From: an uncultured Ruminiclostridium sp.
GTDB lineage: Bacteria > Bacillota > Clostridia > Oscillospirales > Ruminococcaceae
DNA: 64,000 nt
Assembly (NCBI GenBank): GCA_910579265.1
Contig: CAJTTE010000009.1
Coordinates: 62,001-126,000, forward strand
Direction of reading: 5' to 3'
The notes under the pieces are model-generated. The model saw only the letters and a program-made list of their open reading frames with translations, was not told the origin of the DNA and ran no database searches. Below are positions 9,131-17,910 of this stretch, in pieces (within the stretch, counting starts at the first letter, position 1; each line of letters starts with the position of its first letter). Made by a program: the position numbers and the translations under genes.

Positions 9131-10308
9131 TTTTTTCAGGCGGCGCGGAGTGATCCAAGGGACGGTCTGCCGTCCGTCAGGCATGTATGGTCCTCTTTGT
9201 TCCGAAAAAGGTTTCGGGCATACAAAAGCAAACGCGAAGGCTTTTCGGCGTCCGTGATCCGCGGGTATCCTATTTTCGGTACGATCCGGATTTTCGGGAA
9301 ACCACATAAAATCTATTCCGGGACCCTCTTTTACCGGACTCGTCAGTACCGTACCGGGATTTTACGTCATTGATCCAAAAAACAGGCGCCTTATCGGCTT
9401 TTTCAGATCCGATAAGCATATGACCACATGAGGCAAAACGCTTTATAACCGCGGCCGAAACCACACCGCAAACGAAATTCGGCCGTATATCCGGCAGAAC
9501 CGTAAAAACGGATATAACCGGAAAAGCCCATACCCGGAGATGACCGAAAGGTTCGAAGAAAATAAGAACAGAAGCGGTAACGGGGCAATCAAAGCCTGAT
9601 CCGCATTCTTAACGACGGATAAACTTAACGGTTTTCCGAGCCTTCGGGATGCCGGGATATTTCGGAATCGGTAACGGTCTGTTTAAAATGTTTTCGGGAC
9701 AGTTTTTATCGGTAAGTCAGATAAAAGGTTATTTATCTAAAACCGTTAGGCAGGCTATGGATCCTGATTTTTATGATGACGGCCGGCATTTTTCAGGTTG
9801 AAAATTTTTTTGATTTTCAATAAACAGGCCATTGAAAGTCCGCCGTAAATGTGATATAGTTTATGAAGAGGCGGCAAACGAACTTTGATCGATATCGCGG
9901 CCGACGCATAAAAGAATGTGTTTTTTCGGAAATACCTTTCAGAAAGAGAAAAACGAAAAAAGAAAAATCATATATGATCCGGAAACAGACCGTTTTAAGA
10001 CGTGAGTTTTCCGGACTGAAGCTTTTCATAAAATCCGGAAGCTTTTCCGGAAATAAGAACTTGTCCATGCCGGGATCGGCACGGTTTTCCGGCATATTTT
10101 ACCGATTGTTCGTGTTTTGTCATCTGCTTTTGGCCTCTGCTTGCGCTGACTTTGGGCAAATGACCGAACATGCGGCGGATGTTGAAATTTCTTGACTTGC
10201 GTCGGTGAGCCGCCGAAATTTTGTCTTGTCCTAGGTAAAATCTGCTCGTAAAGCCATGCCGTTTCTATGGGGACGGGTAAATAAATTTTAAAGAAAGAGG
10301 CAATCGTT
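9131..10308. other. 1.2-kb spacer with a promoter, no gene recognised
   Basis: No reading frame here has a credible ribosome binding site or family resemblance. A promoter-like pair is at 9832-9860. The 110-codon frame at 9863-10195 is rich in Arg, Lys, Phe and Ser with no recognisable pattern and is not accepted. If the promoter is real, the acyl carrier protein mRNA has a leader of about 440 bases. Confidence 0.5.
9832..9860 (+). promoter_or_regulatory. Promoter candidate upstream of acyl carrier protein
   Basis: TTGAAA, 17 bases, TATAGT. It is the best promoter-like match between the acyltransferase and the acyl carrier protein. Confidence 0.45.
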
Positions 10309-10554
10309 ATGAACGAAAAGGAAATTGCGGAAAAGATCAAGGCTATGCTGGTGGAAAATCTCAGAATTCCCGAGGAGGCTCTGGAATATGATTCCGAATT
10401 GTTCGGAGACGACATCGGACTCGATTCCATCGATTCAATTGAAATCATTGCGGGTATCGACACGCTTTTCGGAGTACAGATGACAGGCGTCGCAAAGGAA
10501 AACTTTCAGTCGATAAACACCCTTACCGCTTATGTTAAGGAGCATATGGAGTGA
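10309..10554 (+). CDS. Acyl carrier protein
   Basis: An acidic 81-residue protein with the four-helix carrier layout. The motif GLDSIDSIEI places the phosphopantetheine-bearing serine at residue 40. AAAGAGG lies upstream of the ATG. It is not next to the usual fatty acid synthesis genes (fabD, fabF, fabH); instead it heads a set with a fused ketosynthase pair, a ketoreductase, a dehydratase and its own phosphopantetheinyl transferase. This suggests a dedicated carrier of a type II polyketide or special lipid pathway rather than housekeeping AcpP. Confidence 0.92.
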   Translation: MNEKEIAEKIKAMLVENLRIPEEALEYDSELFGDDIGLDSIDSIEIIAGIDTLFGVQMTGVAKENFQSINTLTAYVKEHME

Positions 10555-11466
10555 TCGCGCGATGAGGCAAGCGGGCGTTTGCCCATAAGCGTCAAGCGCC
10601 CTTTTCCCGCTGCCCGTCAGGCGGCCGCTGATCCCCTCCGGTTTTTGTACAGGGAGCAGGAGTGTTTTTAACGCATCATTTGCAGAGTGTTTTTATTGCA
10701 GGGCAGAAGACGGGCTTTTTTATGCCGGACCGATACGGTCGGAGGACAGTCGTGCGGACAGGTATACAAATGCCTCCGGCTTTTATGAAATCCCTGATAC
10801 GGGGCAAACCTGAAACGATTTGATCTCCATCGGTAAGAGCATGCGTAAAAGACCGGATAGCAGTTTATGTATAAACGCTCCGCGTCATGCAGAAAAACCC
10901 GAGCCTGCTATGTTTTTGTATAAACACATTTTAGCATAAACGCATTTTTTAATCGTGCGTTAAAATCCTTTGCTTTCGCCTACAAGCCCGGGAAATTTTA
11001 TCTTGTCCAATGCAAGGCCGACCCGAAAAACCGTGCCGCCGACGGAATAGGCTTTTTAAGGAAAAATATTGTTTACGCCGTTGCGCAGGTCGGATCCCAT
11101 ATCGCTTAAAACGGGGGATATCATTTTCTGCGGCGGTTGCGAGGCTAACGTTTTCCGAACTTTAACGGGATAACCGTGCGCATAGAAGCCGCAACTTGTT
11201 TCGGGACGCGCGGGATATTCTGACCGCCGCAGGAGGCGACCTGATTTATTCCGCTTAAGGAAAGCATTTTGGCATAAATGACCTGAAAAAGCATAAAAGA
11301 CTTAGAGCGTGTTCACATAAAATATGCGTGCTGAGCTTTATGTGAACACGCTATAGTTTCAAGATCAGGTCGTAAAGGTCTAAATAACTTAAAATGTGAG
11401 ATTCGTGTATCCGTTTCGGATACATATCGGAAAAAATTCAAAGCTTTTTATAAGGAGACGATGAAG
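10555..11466. other. 0.9-kb spacer with one palindromic element
   Basis: No gene is supported in either strand. The hairpin element at 11303-11355 is the only clear structure. GAAATTTTATCTTGTCC near 10991 resembles GAAATTTTGTCTTGTCC near 10215, upstream of the carrier protein; the meaning is unknown. Confidence 0.5.
11303..11355. repeat. Palindromic element with 16-bp stem
   Basis: AGCGTGTTCACATAAA (11306-11321) and its exact complement (11337-11352) flank a 15-base loop ATATGCGTGCTGAGC. The loop and right arm recur, nearly unchanged, at 38360-38396, so it is a dispersed element. Confidence 0.8.
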
Positions 11467-13806
11467 ATGTCGGATAAAAACAGATGCGTCGTTACAGGGC
11501 TGGGTCTTATATGTGCTCTGGGGGACAATGCCGGCGAATGCTGGGAAAACGCGGTAAACGGCATTTCGGGCATCCGCGATGTGACCGCTATAAATACCGA
11601 CGGCTGCTATGCCAAAAAGGGCGCGGTGAATGACATGACCGACAAAGAGCTGTCGGAGGAAAATTACGATCGTTCCTCCCTTCTTTGCATCAAAGCCGCG
11701 CAGGAGGCGTTAAACGACGCAGGAATCGTTCCGGAAAAGGGAGAGAACATAGGCGTTATTGTGGGGAACTGCGTCGGCGGGGCGGCAAGTATAGACAAAT
11801 ATTACTCCGCGGTCAAGGAAAAGGGAGAGGAAAACGTTCCGAAAGAGGAAATACTTAAGATGCCGGCTTCCGCGATCGCAAACAATGTTTCCGCTCATTT
11901 CGGACTGGGAGGTGTAACGGCGAATATCGTCAATGCCTGCGCGGCGGGTACCATAAGTTTAAGCTATGCCTGTGACCTTATCCGCGGCGGAGAGGCGGAG
12001 GTTTTCATCGCAGGCGGCTCGGACGCCTTTACTTCTCTCGCCTTTGCGGGATTCCATGCTCTTCACGCCCTTGACGAGCAGGCATGCTCGCCTTTTAACC
12101 GAAGCAGCGGCATAACACTCGGAGAGGGAGCGGGAGTACTTGTAATTGAAAGCTATGAGCATGCCGTAAAAAGAGGCGCTAAGATATACTGCGAGGTTCT
12201 CGGCTCGGGAGTCAGCTCAGACGCTCACCACATCACTGCCCCCAGACCCGACGGACAGGGACAGATGAGCGCTATCAGAAGAGCAATGGCCAATTCGGGG
12301 CTTAAGGCTCAGGATATAGATTATATAAACGCCCATGGCACGGGAACCGCAAAGAACGACGAAGCGGAATTCCTGTCGCTTCACACCATTTTCGACGGGC
12401 GTGAGGGCGACAGGCTTTCGGTAAGCTCCACAAAATCAATGACCGGCCACTGTCTCGGAGCGGCAGGATCGATCGAGGCTGTGTTTACCGTGAAAGCGCT
12501 TTGCGAGGGCGTTATACCTCCTACCGCAGGATATTCGGGGGAAGATAAGGCCCTTCTTTCGGAGAAGGCGGGCGATATTGATTTTATTCCCAATGACAGC
12601 AAGAAAAAAGAGATCTCTTATGCCATGTCCAACTCCTTCGCCTTCGGGGGGAATAACGCGAGCATCGTTTTCTCAAAGGAGCACAGGGAGATCCCCGACA
12701 ATCGCAGTGAACGGGAGGTTTATATTACCGGAATAGGAACCGTAAGCAGTACGGCAGACGGCAGCAGCTCCGTAAAGGCTCTTCTTACACCTGAGGATTA
12801 CAAGGCGCATAATATAAAGATGGCGTTTTACCGCAAGCTTGACCGATTCAGCCAGCTACAGCTGGTAAGCGGGGTCAGGGCTCTTTCTGACGCGGGATTC
12901 GTAACCGACGAGACCAACGAGAACGATATAGGCATAATTATCGGTACGTCCGACGGGCCTATGACCGAAATAGTCAATTTTCAGAAGAATGTTATAGATA
13001 ACGGGACAAAGAGAGGAAGCGCCTTTTCGTTCCCCAACACCGTTTATAATGCGGCGGGCGGTTATTTTTCGATTTTTTCGGGTATAAAAGGATACAATGT
13101 TACCGTTGCCAACGGCTGGCAGGCGGGACTTCAGAGCGTATGCTACGCTTATGACGTTATCAGGAACGGCGAGGAAAGCGTTATGGTGGCTGCCGGCACC
13201 GATGAAAACACAGAGGTTACGGAATATCTGTACGGAAAGTACGGAGTGACGGACAGTTGTTCTCCTTATGGCGGAGGCAACGGCTTTGTGCTTGGAGAAG
13301 GCTCGGTCTCCTTAGTGCTGGAGACGGAGGAGTATGCCGTTAAGCGCGCAGCCAAAAGATATGCCCGTATCGCAGGCTGCGGCATGGCTCACCTGGGCAC
13401 CGAAATTTCTTCCGTTACAGGCAGCGCAGAGACGATGAAAAGAGCAATCGGCGACGCTTGCAGAAAGGCCGGGATATTCCTGGATCAAATCGGTTTTATA
13501 AGCGGATTTGGCTGTGGTATAAAGGAAATCGACGATATGGAGATCCGTGTATACCGCGAACTTTTCGGAGCAAACAAGCCTCTTTTGTCGGTCAAGAGCG
13601 CTACCGGAGACGCACGCGCCGCTTCCGCAGCCATGCAGCTCGCACAGGCAGCCAAAGCGCTTTCGGGAGAAGAGACGATCGGGGAATGGTTCAGACTTAC
13701 CGATGAAGGGATCGAAAAAGCGGATGCTGCAAACGGCGAATATGCCGTCGCGGTAAGCTTCGGGGCAGGTGGTTCATATTCCGCAGTTATCATAGAAAGG
13801 GTGTAA
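11467..13806 (+). CDS. Fused beta-ketoacyl-ACP synthase and degenerate KS (chain-length-factor-like)
   Basis: A 779-residue protein made of two tandem ketosynthase domains. The first (about 1-405) has an intact Cys-His-His triad: Cys158 in NACAAGT, His290 in NAHGTGT and His328 in KSMTGHCLGAAG. The second (about 415-779) keeps the thiolase fold signatures (GIGTVSS, IIIGTSDGPMTE, FVLGEGSVSLVLE) but has lost all three residues: Trp551 stands at the cysteine position (ANGWQAGL), Phe in SGFGCG replaces the first histidine, and Asp in KSATGDAR the second. This is the arrangement of KS-alpha plus chain length factor, here in one chain. It would condense malonyl-ACP units on the nearby carrier protein. 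The ATG at 11467 is preferred since AAGGAG is nine bases upstream; the ATG at 11461 is only three bases away. Confidence 0.9.
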   Translation: MSDKNRCVVTGLGLICALGDNAGECWENAVNGISGIRDVTAINTDGCYAKKGAVNDMTDKELSEENYDRSSLLCIKAAQEALNDAGIVPEKGENIGVIVGNCVGGAASIDKYYSAVKEKGEENVPKEEILKMPASAIANNVSAHFGLGGVTANIVNACAAGTISLSYACDLIRGGEAEVFIAGGSDAFTSLAFAGFHALHALDEQACSPFNRSSGITLGEGAGVLVIESYEHAVKRGAKIYCEVLGSGVSSDAHHITAPRPDGQGQMSAIRRAMANSGLKAQDIDYINAHGTGTAKNDEAEFLSLHTIFDGREGDRLSVSSTKSMTGHCLGAAGSIEAVFTVKALCEGVIPPTAGYSGEDKALLSEKAGDIDFIPNDSKKKEISYAMSNSFAFGGNNASIVFSKEHREIPDNRSEREVYITGIGTVSSTADGSSSVKALLTPEDYKAHNIKMAFYRKLDRFSQLQLVSGVRALSDAGFVTDETNENDIGIIIGTSDGPMTEIVNFQKNVIDNGTKRGSAFSFPNTVYNAAGGYFSIFSGIKGYNVTVANGWQAGLQSVCYAYDVIRNGEESVMVAAGTDENTEVTEYLYGKYGVTDSCSPYGGGNGFVLGEGSVSLVLETEEYAVKRAAKRYARIAGCGMAHLGTEISSVTGSAETMKRAIGDACRKAGIFLDQIGFISGFGCGIKEIDDMEIRVYRELFGANKPLLSVKSATGDARAASAAMQLAQAAKALSGEETIGEWFRLTDEGIEKADAANGEYAVAVSFGAGGSYSAVIIERV

Positions 13807-14381
13807 GCTCATATGAGGGTATCGATAGTTTTTCCTTCGGGATAACTATCGGTATCCATTGAAGCAAAAACGTTCGCAGTCAGTCAGGGATCGCGGGGCT
13901 TGAGGCTTTTCGGATATCCCCCGGGAAGATGCAAAAACAGATATGCAGGATATATTTTAATATTTCTGATAAATTGGAAAGACACCTTTTATATGCAAAA
14001 TCAAATGACGGCATGCAAATCGATCCTAATATGCGGAACAGTGACAGCTAAAAACTGAAAAACCGCCGCCGTATAGAACGGCACATCCCCGGTGAGATCG
14101 TACAAAATCCTTTATTTTTTATCTATTCCCTGATACGGGCGCTTTAAGGGTCAGAACGTCAGGAATATCCCCGTACACCTCATTTTTATTAAAAACACGG
14201 TTTTTCGGTTTTTTTCGGCTTCGGATCTTACGATCCGAAACGGCGAACGGTGCTTCAGTCGACGGTATGTCCGCAGGGTTTTTATGTAATATGTAAGATG
14301 ATACGGAGCTTCAGGAAGTATCCGAAAGGAACTTTATTATTCGCAGATAAGGCATGATACAGGAAGGAGTTTTTTGCAGAT
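13807..14381. other. Spacer between fused ketosynthase and ketoreductase genes
   Basis: No gene is seen. It begins with a short dyad (GATAGTT..AACTATC, 13825-13850) and a copy of the dispersed repeat described at 15205-15308. Confidence 0.5.
13830..13918 (+). repeat. Dispersed repeat C, copy 1
   Basis: GGGATAACTATCGGTATCC, CGTTCGCAGTCAGTCAGG and GGCTTTTCGGATA match the better preserved copy at 15205, with substitutions in between. Confidence 0.6.
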
Positions 14382-15116
14382 ATGGAAAAGGTTGCGCTTA
14401 TTACGGGAGCTTCCCGCGGGATAGGCAGAGCATGCGCAATGCGGCTGGCGGAGAAGGGCTTTGATATAATCGTTAATTACAACAGCAATCAGGAAGCCGC
14501 GGCGTCCGCAGTAAAGCAGATAGAGAGCTTGGGCAGACGGGCTGCCGCCGTAAAAGCGGATACGTCGGATCTTAAGCAGGTTCAGGATATGTTTCGCGAG
14601 GCTTTTAAGATCTTCGGCCGCATAGACGTATTGGTGAACAATGCGGGAGTCGTAAACGATGCATACCTTTTGATGCTTAACGGGGAATCCTTGCAGAAAA
14701 GCCTTGACATAAACGTCAAGGGGTATTTTAACTGTGCTCAGCAGGCCGCTCTTAAAATGATGAAAAACAGAAGCGGAACAATTATCAATATATCTTCCGT
14801 AAGCAGCGTTTTTTCTCTGCCGGGACAAAGCGTATACGCCGCAACAAAGGGAGCCGTAAACTCAATGACCAAAACGCTGGCGAAGGAGCTGGCGCCTTAC
14901 GGGATAACGGTCAATGCCGTGGCGCCCGGATTTGTGGAAACGGAAATGATAGATTCGGTCCCGGATGAAAAGCTAAAAGGGTATCTGGATGTCATTCCTA
15001 TGAAAAGGTTCGCCAAGGCGGAGGAGGTTGCGCAAACCGTGTCGCTGCTGGCAGACGGGTCTTTGCCTTATATGACGGGACAGGTGCTGGTGATGGACGG
15101 CGGGCTGGCTCTTTAG
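14382..15116 (+). CDS. SDR-family 3-oxoacyl-ACP reductase (FabG-like)
   Basis: A 244-residue short-chain dehydrogenase. It has the NADP-binding TGASRGIGRACA at the N-terminus, NNAG (about 87), NISSVSS with the catalytic serine, and YAATK with Tyr152 and Lys156. It ends MTGQVLVMDGG, as in FabG proteins. It would reduce the 3-keto group made by the ketosynthase upstream using NADPH. GGAAGGAG precedes the ATG by 13 bases. The spacing to both neighbours (575 and 999 bases) is much longer than in a tight operon, but all are on one strand. Assignment to the same pathway rests on position and chemistry. Confidence 0.9.
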   Translation: MEKVALITGASRGIGRACAMRLAEKGFDIIVNYNSNQEAAASAVKQIESLGRRAAAVKADTSDLKQVQDMFREAFKIFGRIDVLVNNAGVVNDAYLLMLNGESLQKSLDINVKGYFNCAQQAALKMMKNRSGTIINISSVSSVFSLPGQSVYAATKGAVNSMTKTLAKELAPYGITVNAVAPGFVETEMIDSVPDEKLKGYLDVIPMKRFAKAEEVAQTVSLLADGSLPYMTGQVLVMDGGLAL

Positions 15117-15204
15117 TGCGTATCCGAAAACAAGGCAAGCTTTTACAATTTCGCTAAAAGCAAGTTGATTTAAAGGAAAAAAGCGGATAACTGCAAAGGT
15201 ATCC

Positions 15205-15308
15205 CGCAGTTATCCTTTGGGATATCTATCGGCGTCCTTTGACGCAAAAGGCGTCCGCAGTCAGTAGAAATCGTGGGAATTGCAGCTTTTCGGATAGCTT
15301 CTGACCCG
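15205..15308 (+). repeat. Dispersed repeat C, best copy
   Basis: The core contains TTTGGGATA, CTATCGGCGTCC, a GACGC/GCGTC mini-hairpin, CGCAGTCAGTAGAAATCGTG and GCAGCTTTTCGGATAGC. Related copies are at 13830, 52739, and in reverse at about 41205-41262 and 60943-61020. It has no coding frame. The function is unknown; the conserved internal hairpin suggests a structured or mobile repeat. Confidence 0.65.
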
Positions 15309-15378
15309 GAGTGGTCCGGATTTTAATCTTGGCTCTCCGCGCAGGCTTCGCAAAAGCATATTATCCTTCATAAACAAG

Positions 15379-15404
15379 CCGAAGGCAAGGGCCTTCGGTT
15401 TAAT
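15379..15404 (+). terminator. Terminator hairpin downstream of ketoreductase
   Basis: CCGAAGGC and GCCTTCGG pair around a four-base loop, followed by a short, imperfect T-rich tail (TTTAAT). The stem is strong but the tail weak. Confidence 0.55.
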
Positions 15405-15634
15405 AAAAGATTTTTTAAAGCTTTTTATTTCCGGGTCTATGCGTATTTTTGCACCGGCGGGCCGTCGTTACGTGTTTTCGTCAGAAGGGCGCGGAGAAAG
15501 CCGGTACGCCGGAAACCGAAAGCGCATTTACAAAGGAAACAAGCAAAACGTTAAAGGACGCCGCTTCCGGTCAGAACAGTCCGGAGCTTTTAAACTGACC
15601 GTAAAACGGCGGTGACTCGCGCGGGACGTTTGCG

Positions 15635-15715
15635 GGCGGCGAAGCCGCCGCTGAGCGTCAGCTCAGCGGGACAAAGCGTCAGCTTTGTCGGATTTCCGAC
15701 GTTAAGGAGGAAATC
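15635..15715 (+). ncRNA. Cluster of four adjacent stem-loops
   Basis: Within 81 bases: GGCGGC-GAA-GCCGCC; CGCTGAGC-GTCA-GCTCAGCG; GACAAAGC-GTCA-GCTTTGTC; and GATTTCC with GGAAATC around an 11-base loop. Two of the loops are identical (GTCA). Whether it is transcribed is unknown, so this is a candidate structured RNA or an imperfect repeat, not an established ncRNA. Confidence 0.35.
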
Positions 15716-16115
15716 GGCTTCGCCCCGTCGGATGGGCAGATTTTTATTTAGGGGCAGGCGGCGGATACCGGGGGCCTGTGCGGACGGGGCAGAAGCATAA
15801 AATAAAAGCAAAAACGGGAAATCAGAAATTTGAAAAAAGCCGGATACCGAGATAAGTAGGAAGAAAAGCGGATAAAGGCTCTTATCTTTTAAAGGAAGCT
15901 GTAAGGTCTGATTTACAATCGTAACTGGGAGATGATTTTTGGTATAACGGCATAAAAGACCGCTGAACGGGTTGGATCGGATGCCTTACGGTCGATATAA
16001 GGCGTTTTTATTGATGCTGGGGCATAAGTGAAACGGCAAAGAAAAAACATTCCGCCGAAGCGTTTCGGAAAACCGAAAAACAATACGGACTCCTCGTCGG
16101 GAGAAAGGATCAAAA

Positions 16116-16562
16116 GTGAATATAATCGAGATAAACAAACGAATAAAACAAAGACCGCCATTTCAGATGATAGAAAGGGTCCTTGAGCTTGAAGCCGGTC
16201 AATCCGCCAAAGGAATAAAAAACGTTTCCGTTAACGAGCCTTATTTTGCGGGACATTTTCCGGAGGCGCCCATAATGCCGGGAGTGCTGATCACAGAAGC
16301 CTGTGCGCAGTTATGCTCCCTGGTCATTGAACCGGAAAAAAGCAATGACCCGGACAAGATATTTGTTCTTCTCAAAATAAAGGATTTTAAATTTATCAAA
16401 CCCGTCATCCCGGGGGATACTCTTGTTATTGATGTAAAAAAGACTTTGGATTCATCGGGACTGTATGAATTCGGTGCGGTGGTCAAGGCGGGAGAACAGT
16501 TAAAGGCAAAGGGAACGCTTATGTTTACCGCAGTAAGCAAGGACGATATTTATGGCGGATAA
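16116..16562 (+). CDS. 3-hydroxyacyl-ACP dehydratase (FabZ-like, hot-dog fold)
   Basis: A 148-residue protein of FabZ length. The active-site histidine is in AGHFPEAPIMPGV and the glutamate in TEACAQ. It starts at GTG with GAGAAAGGA upstream. It would dehydrate 3-hydroxyacyl-ACP to the trans-2-enoyl form. With the ketosynthase and ketoreductase it completes an extension-reduction-dehydration cycle; no enoyl reductase is seen nearby, so conjugated double bonds could be retained (inference). It overlaps the next gene by 11 bases, which indicates a shared transcript and translational coupling. Confidence 0.88.
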   Translation: MNIIEINKRIKQRPPFQMIERVLELEAGQSAKGIKNVSVNEPYFAGHFPEAPIMPGVLITEACAQLCSLVIEPEKSNDPDKIFVLLKIKDFKFIKPVIPGDTLVIDVKKTLDSSGLYEFGAVVKAGEQLKAKGTLMFTAVSKDDIYGG

Positions 16563-17160
16563 TGTGTTGACGCAGATCTGTTTTACAGATAATGTTCAAT
16601 GCTCCAAAGAAAAAATATCGGAAATAAAAAAGGAGTTCCATTTTGAATCCGGATTTTATTTCGACAGCATATTGAATAAATCCAATTCCGCTTTTAAGGA
16701 GAGCGCGGCAGGGATCGTTCTTATGCGCGATCTTCTGATCAGGCTCGGGGCGCGGCCTTCCCATATCATTATCAGGAGAAATTCCGACGGGCGTCCCTGT
16801 ATTTGCGGCAATGGGTATGATTTTAACATATCTCATTCCGAGGGCTTCGTTCTTTGCGGCGCAATAAAGGGCGGCATCATCGGATGTGACATTCAGGCAG
16901 AAAGATATATTGCTTCCGAAAAAAGAGACCGGCTTATACGCAGATTCATGAATGACGAAGAAATTCTTAAATATGAAGAGGAAGCGGATAAAAGCGGATT
17001 TTATTTTTCCGCCTGGTCAAAGAAAGAGGCGGTTATCAAATGCTTTGGCGGAAGCGTATGGAACGATATGAAAGAACTGTCCGGAAAAGGCGTAAGCTCG
17101 TCCGTTGTCTCTGACGGAGAGAGACGGGCGTTCTGGGCAATGTGTCATCAATTTTATTGA
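16552..17160 (+). CDS. 4'-phosphopantetheinyl transferase (Sfp-type)
   Basis: A 202-residue protein with the two conserved blocks of the family: GCDIQAER, in which the aspartate binds magnesium, and FYFSAWSKKEAVIKC (WxxKEA type). HSEGFVLCGA lies upstream of the first block. The enzyme moves the phosphopantetheine arm from CoA to the serine of a carrier protein, here most likely Ser40 of the product at 10309. Sfp-type enzymes usually serve secondary metabolism; the housekeeping AcpS is shorter. Translation starts inside the end of the dehydratase gene, after AAGGA. Confidence 0.87.
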   Translation: MADNVLTQICFTDNVQCSKEKISEIKKEFHFESGFYFDSILNKSNSAFKESAAGIVLMRDLLIRLGARPSHIIIRRNSDGRPCICGNGYDFNISHSEGFVLCGAIKGGIIGCDIQAERYIASEKRDRLIRRFMNDEEILKYEEEADKSGFYFSAWSKKEAVIKCFGGSVWNDMKELSGKGVSSSVVSDGERRAFWAMCHQFY

Positions 17161-17184
17161 TGTTCTCTGGCAGGAGGCGTTTTT

Positions 17185-17910
17185 ATGAAGCTGCTGCTTA
17201 TCAACGGCAGTCCCAGAGGGGAAAAAAGCAATACGCTCAATATTTCAAGAGCTTTTGTAAGCGGCTTTCCGGAATACTGGGAAAAAGAAGAGATCGATCT
17301 CAATACATATAATATACAGCCTTGTAAAGGATGCTTTTCTTGTTGGGGGAAAACCGCGGGGCGCTGTATCATAAAGGATGATATGGATATAATAAGGCTT
17401 AAGATGCAGCTTGCCGATGTTATTGTGGAAAGCTTTCCTTTATATTTTTTCGGAATGCCTTCAGGATTAAAGGCTATGGTCGACAGATGCCTTCCTATGA
17501 TGCTCCCTTACGGCGGGGGCTTCGACGAAGGCGGACATGTTCTTTTTCATGAACTCAGGGATAAGAATATGGAAAAGAAAAAGCTTGTTATAATATCAAG
17601 CTGCGGATATGCAAGGGCAGAGGGAATGTATCCGGCTCTTTTGAAGCAGCTGGAGCTTATATGCGGAGAGGGGAGATACACAAGTATTTTCTGTCCGCAG
17701 GGGGAGCTCTTCTTTTCGGGAACGGCAGAAAGACAGCGTAAAGCTTATTTGCAGACGGTAAAGGAAGCCGGAGCAGAGTTCGCCCGTGACAAAACGATAA
17801 GCGGCGTGACCATGAAAAAGCTGAACAGACCCCTTTTGTCAGAAAAAGGATTTGAAACGGTTACCAAAGGACATCGGGAATGGTTCGCCGAAAAAAGCGG
17901 ACAGTTGTAA
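17185..17910 (+). CDS. NADPH-dependent FMN reductase family flavoprotein
   Basis: A 241-residue protein with a flavodoxin-like fold. The N-terminal LLINGSPRGEKSNTLN is the FMN phosphate-binding loop. A CKGCFSCW pair of cysteines follows near residue 51, as in the iron-sulfur flavoprotein/NAD(P)H oxidoreductase group. SFPLYFFGMPSGLKAMVDR is typical of the dimer and flavin region. CAGGAGG lies 10 bases before the ATG. It follows the phosphopantetheinyl transferase by 24 bases and probably shares its mRNA. Its role could be a redox step on the pathway product, but that is only inferred from context. Confidence 0.85.
   Translation: MKLLLINGSPRGEKSNTLNISRAFVSGFPEYWEKEEIDLNTYNIQPCKGCFSCWGKTAGRCIIKDDMDIIRLKMQLADVIVESFPLYFFGMPSGLKAMVDRCLPMMLPYGGGFDEGGHVLFHELRDKNMEKKKLVIISSCGYARAEGMYPALLKQLELICGEGRYTSIFCPQGELFFSGTAERQRKAYLQTVKEAGAEFARDKTISGVTMKKLNRPLLSEKGFETVTKGHREWFAEKSGQL

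Larger units (their letters stand above)
15117..16115. other. 1-kb spacer with repeat, terminator and hairpin cluster
   Basis: No gene is supported. It holds dispersed repeat C (15205-15308), a terminator hairpin (15379-15404) and a run of four adjacent stem-loops (15635-15715). The remainder shows nothing recognisable. Confidence 0.55.

Noticed and set aside
9863..10195. 110-codon ORF after the 9832 promoter
   Set aside because: Composition is random-looking (Arg, Lys, Phe and Ser rich), no Shine-Dalgarno site and no recognisable domain.
15635..15715. Riboswitch
   Set aside because: The hairpins do not match any riboswitch core I know; left as a low-confidence structured RNA candidate.
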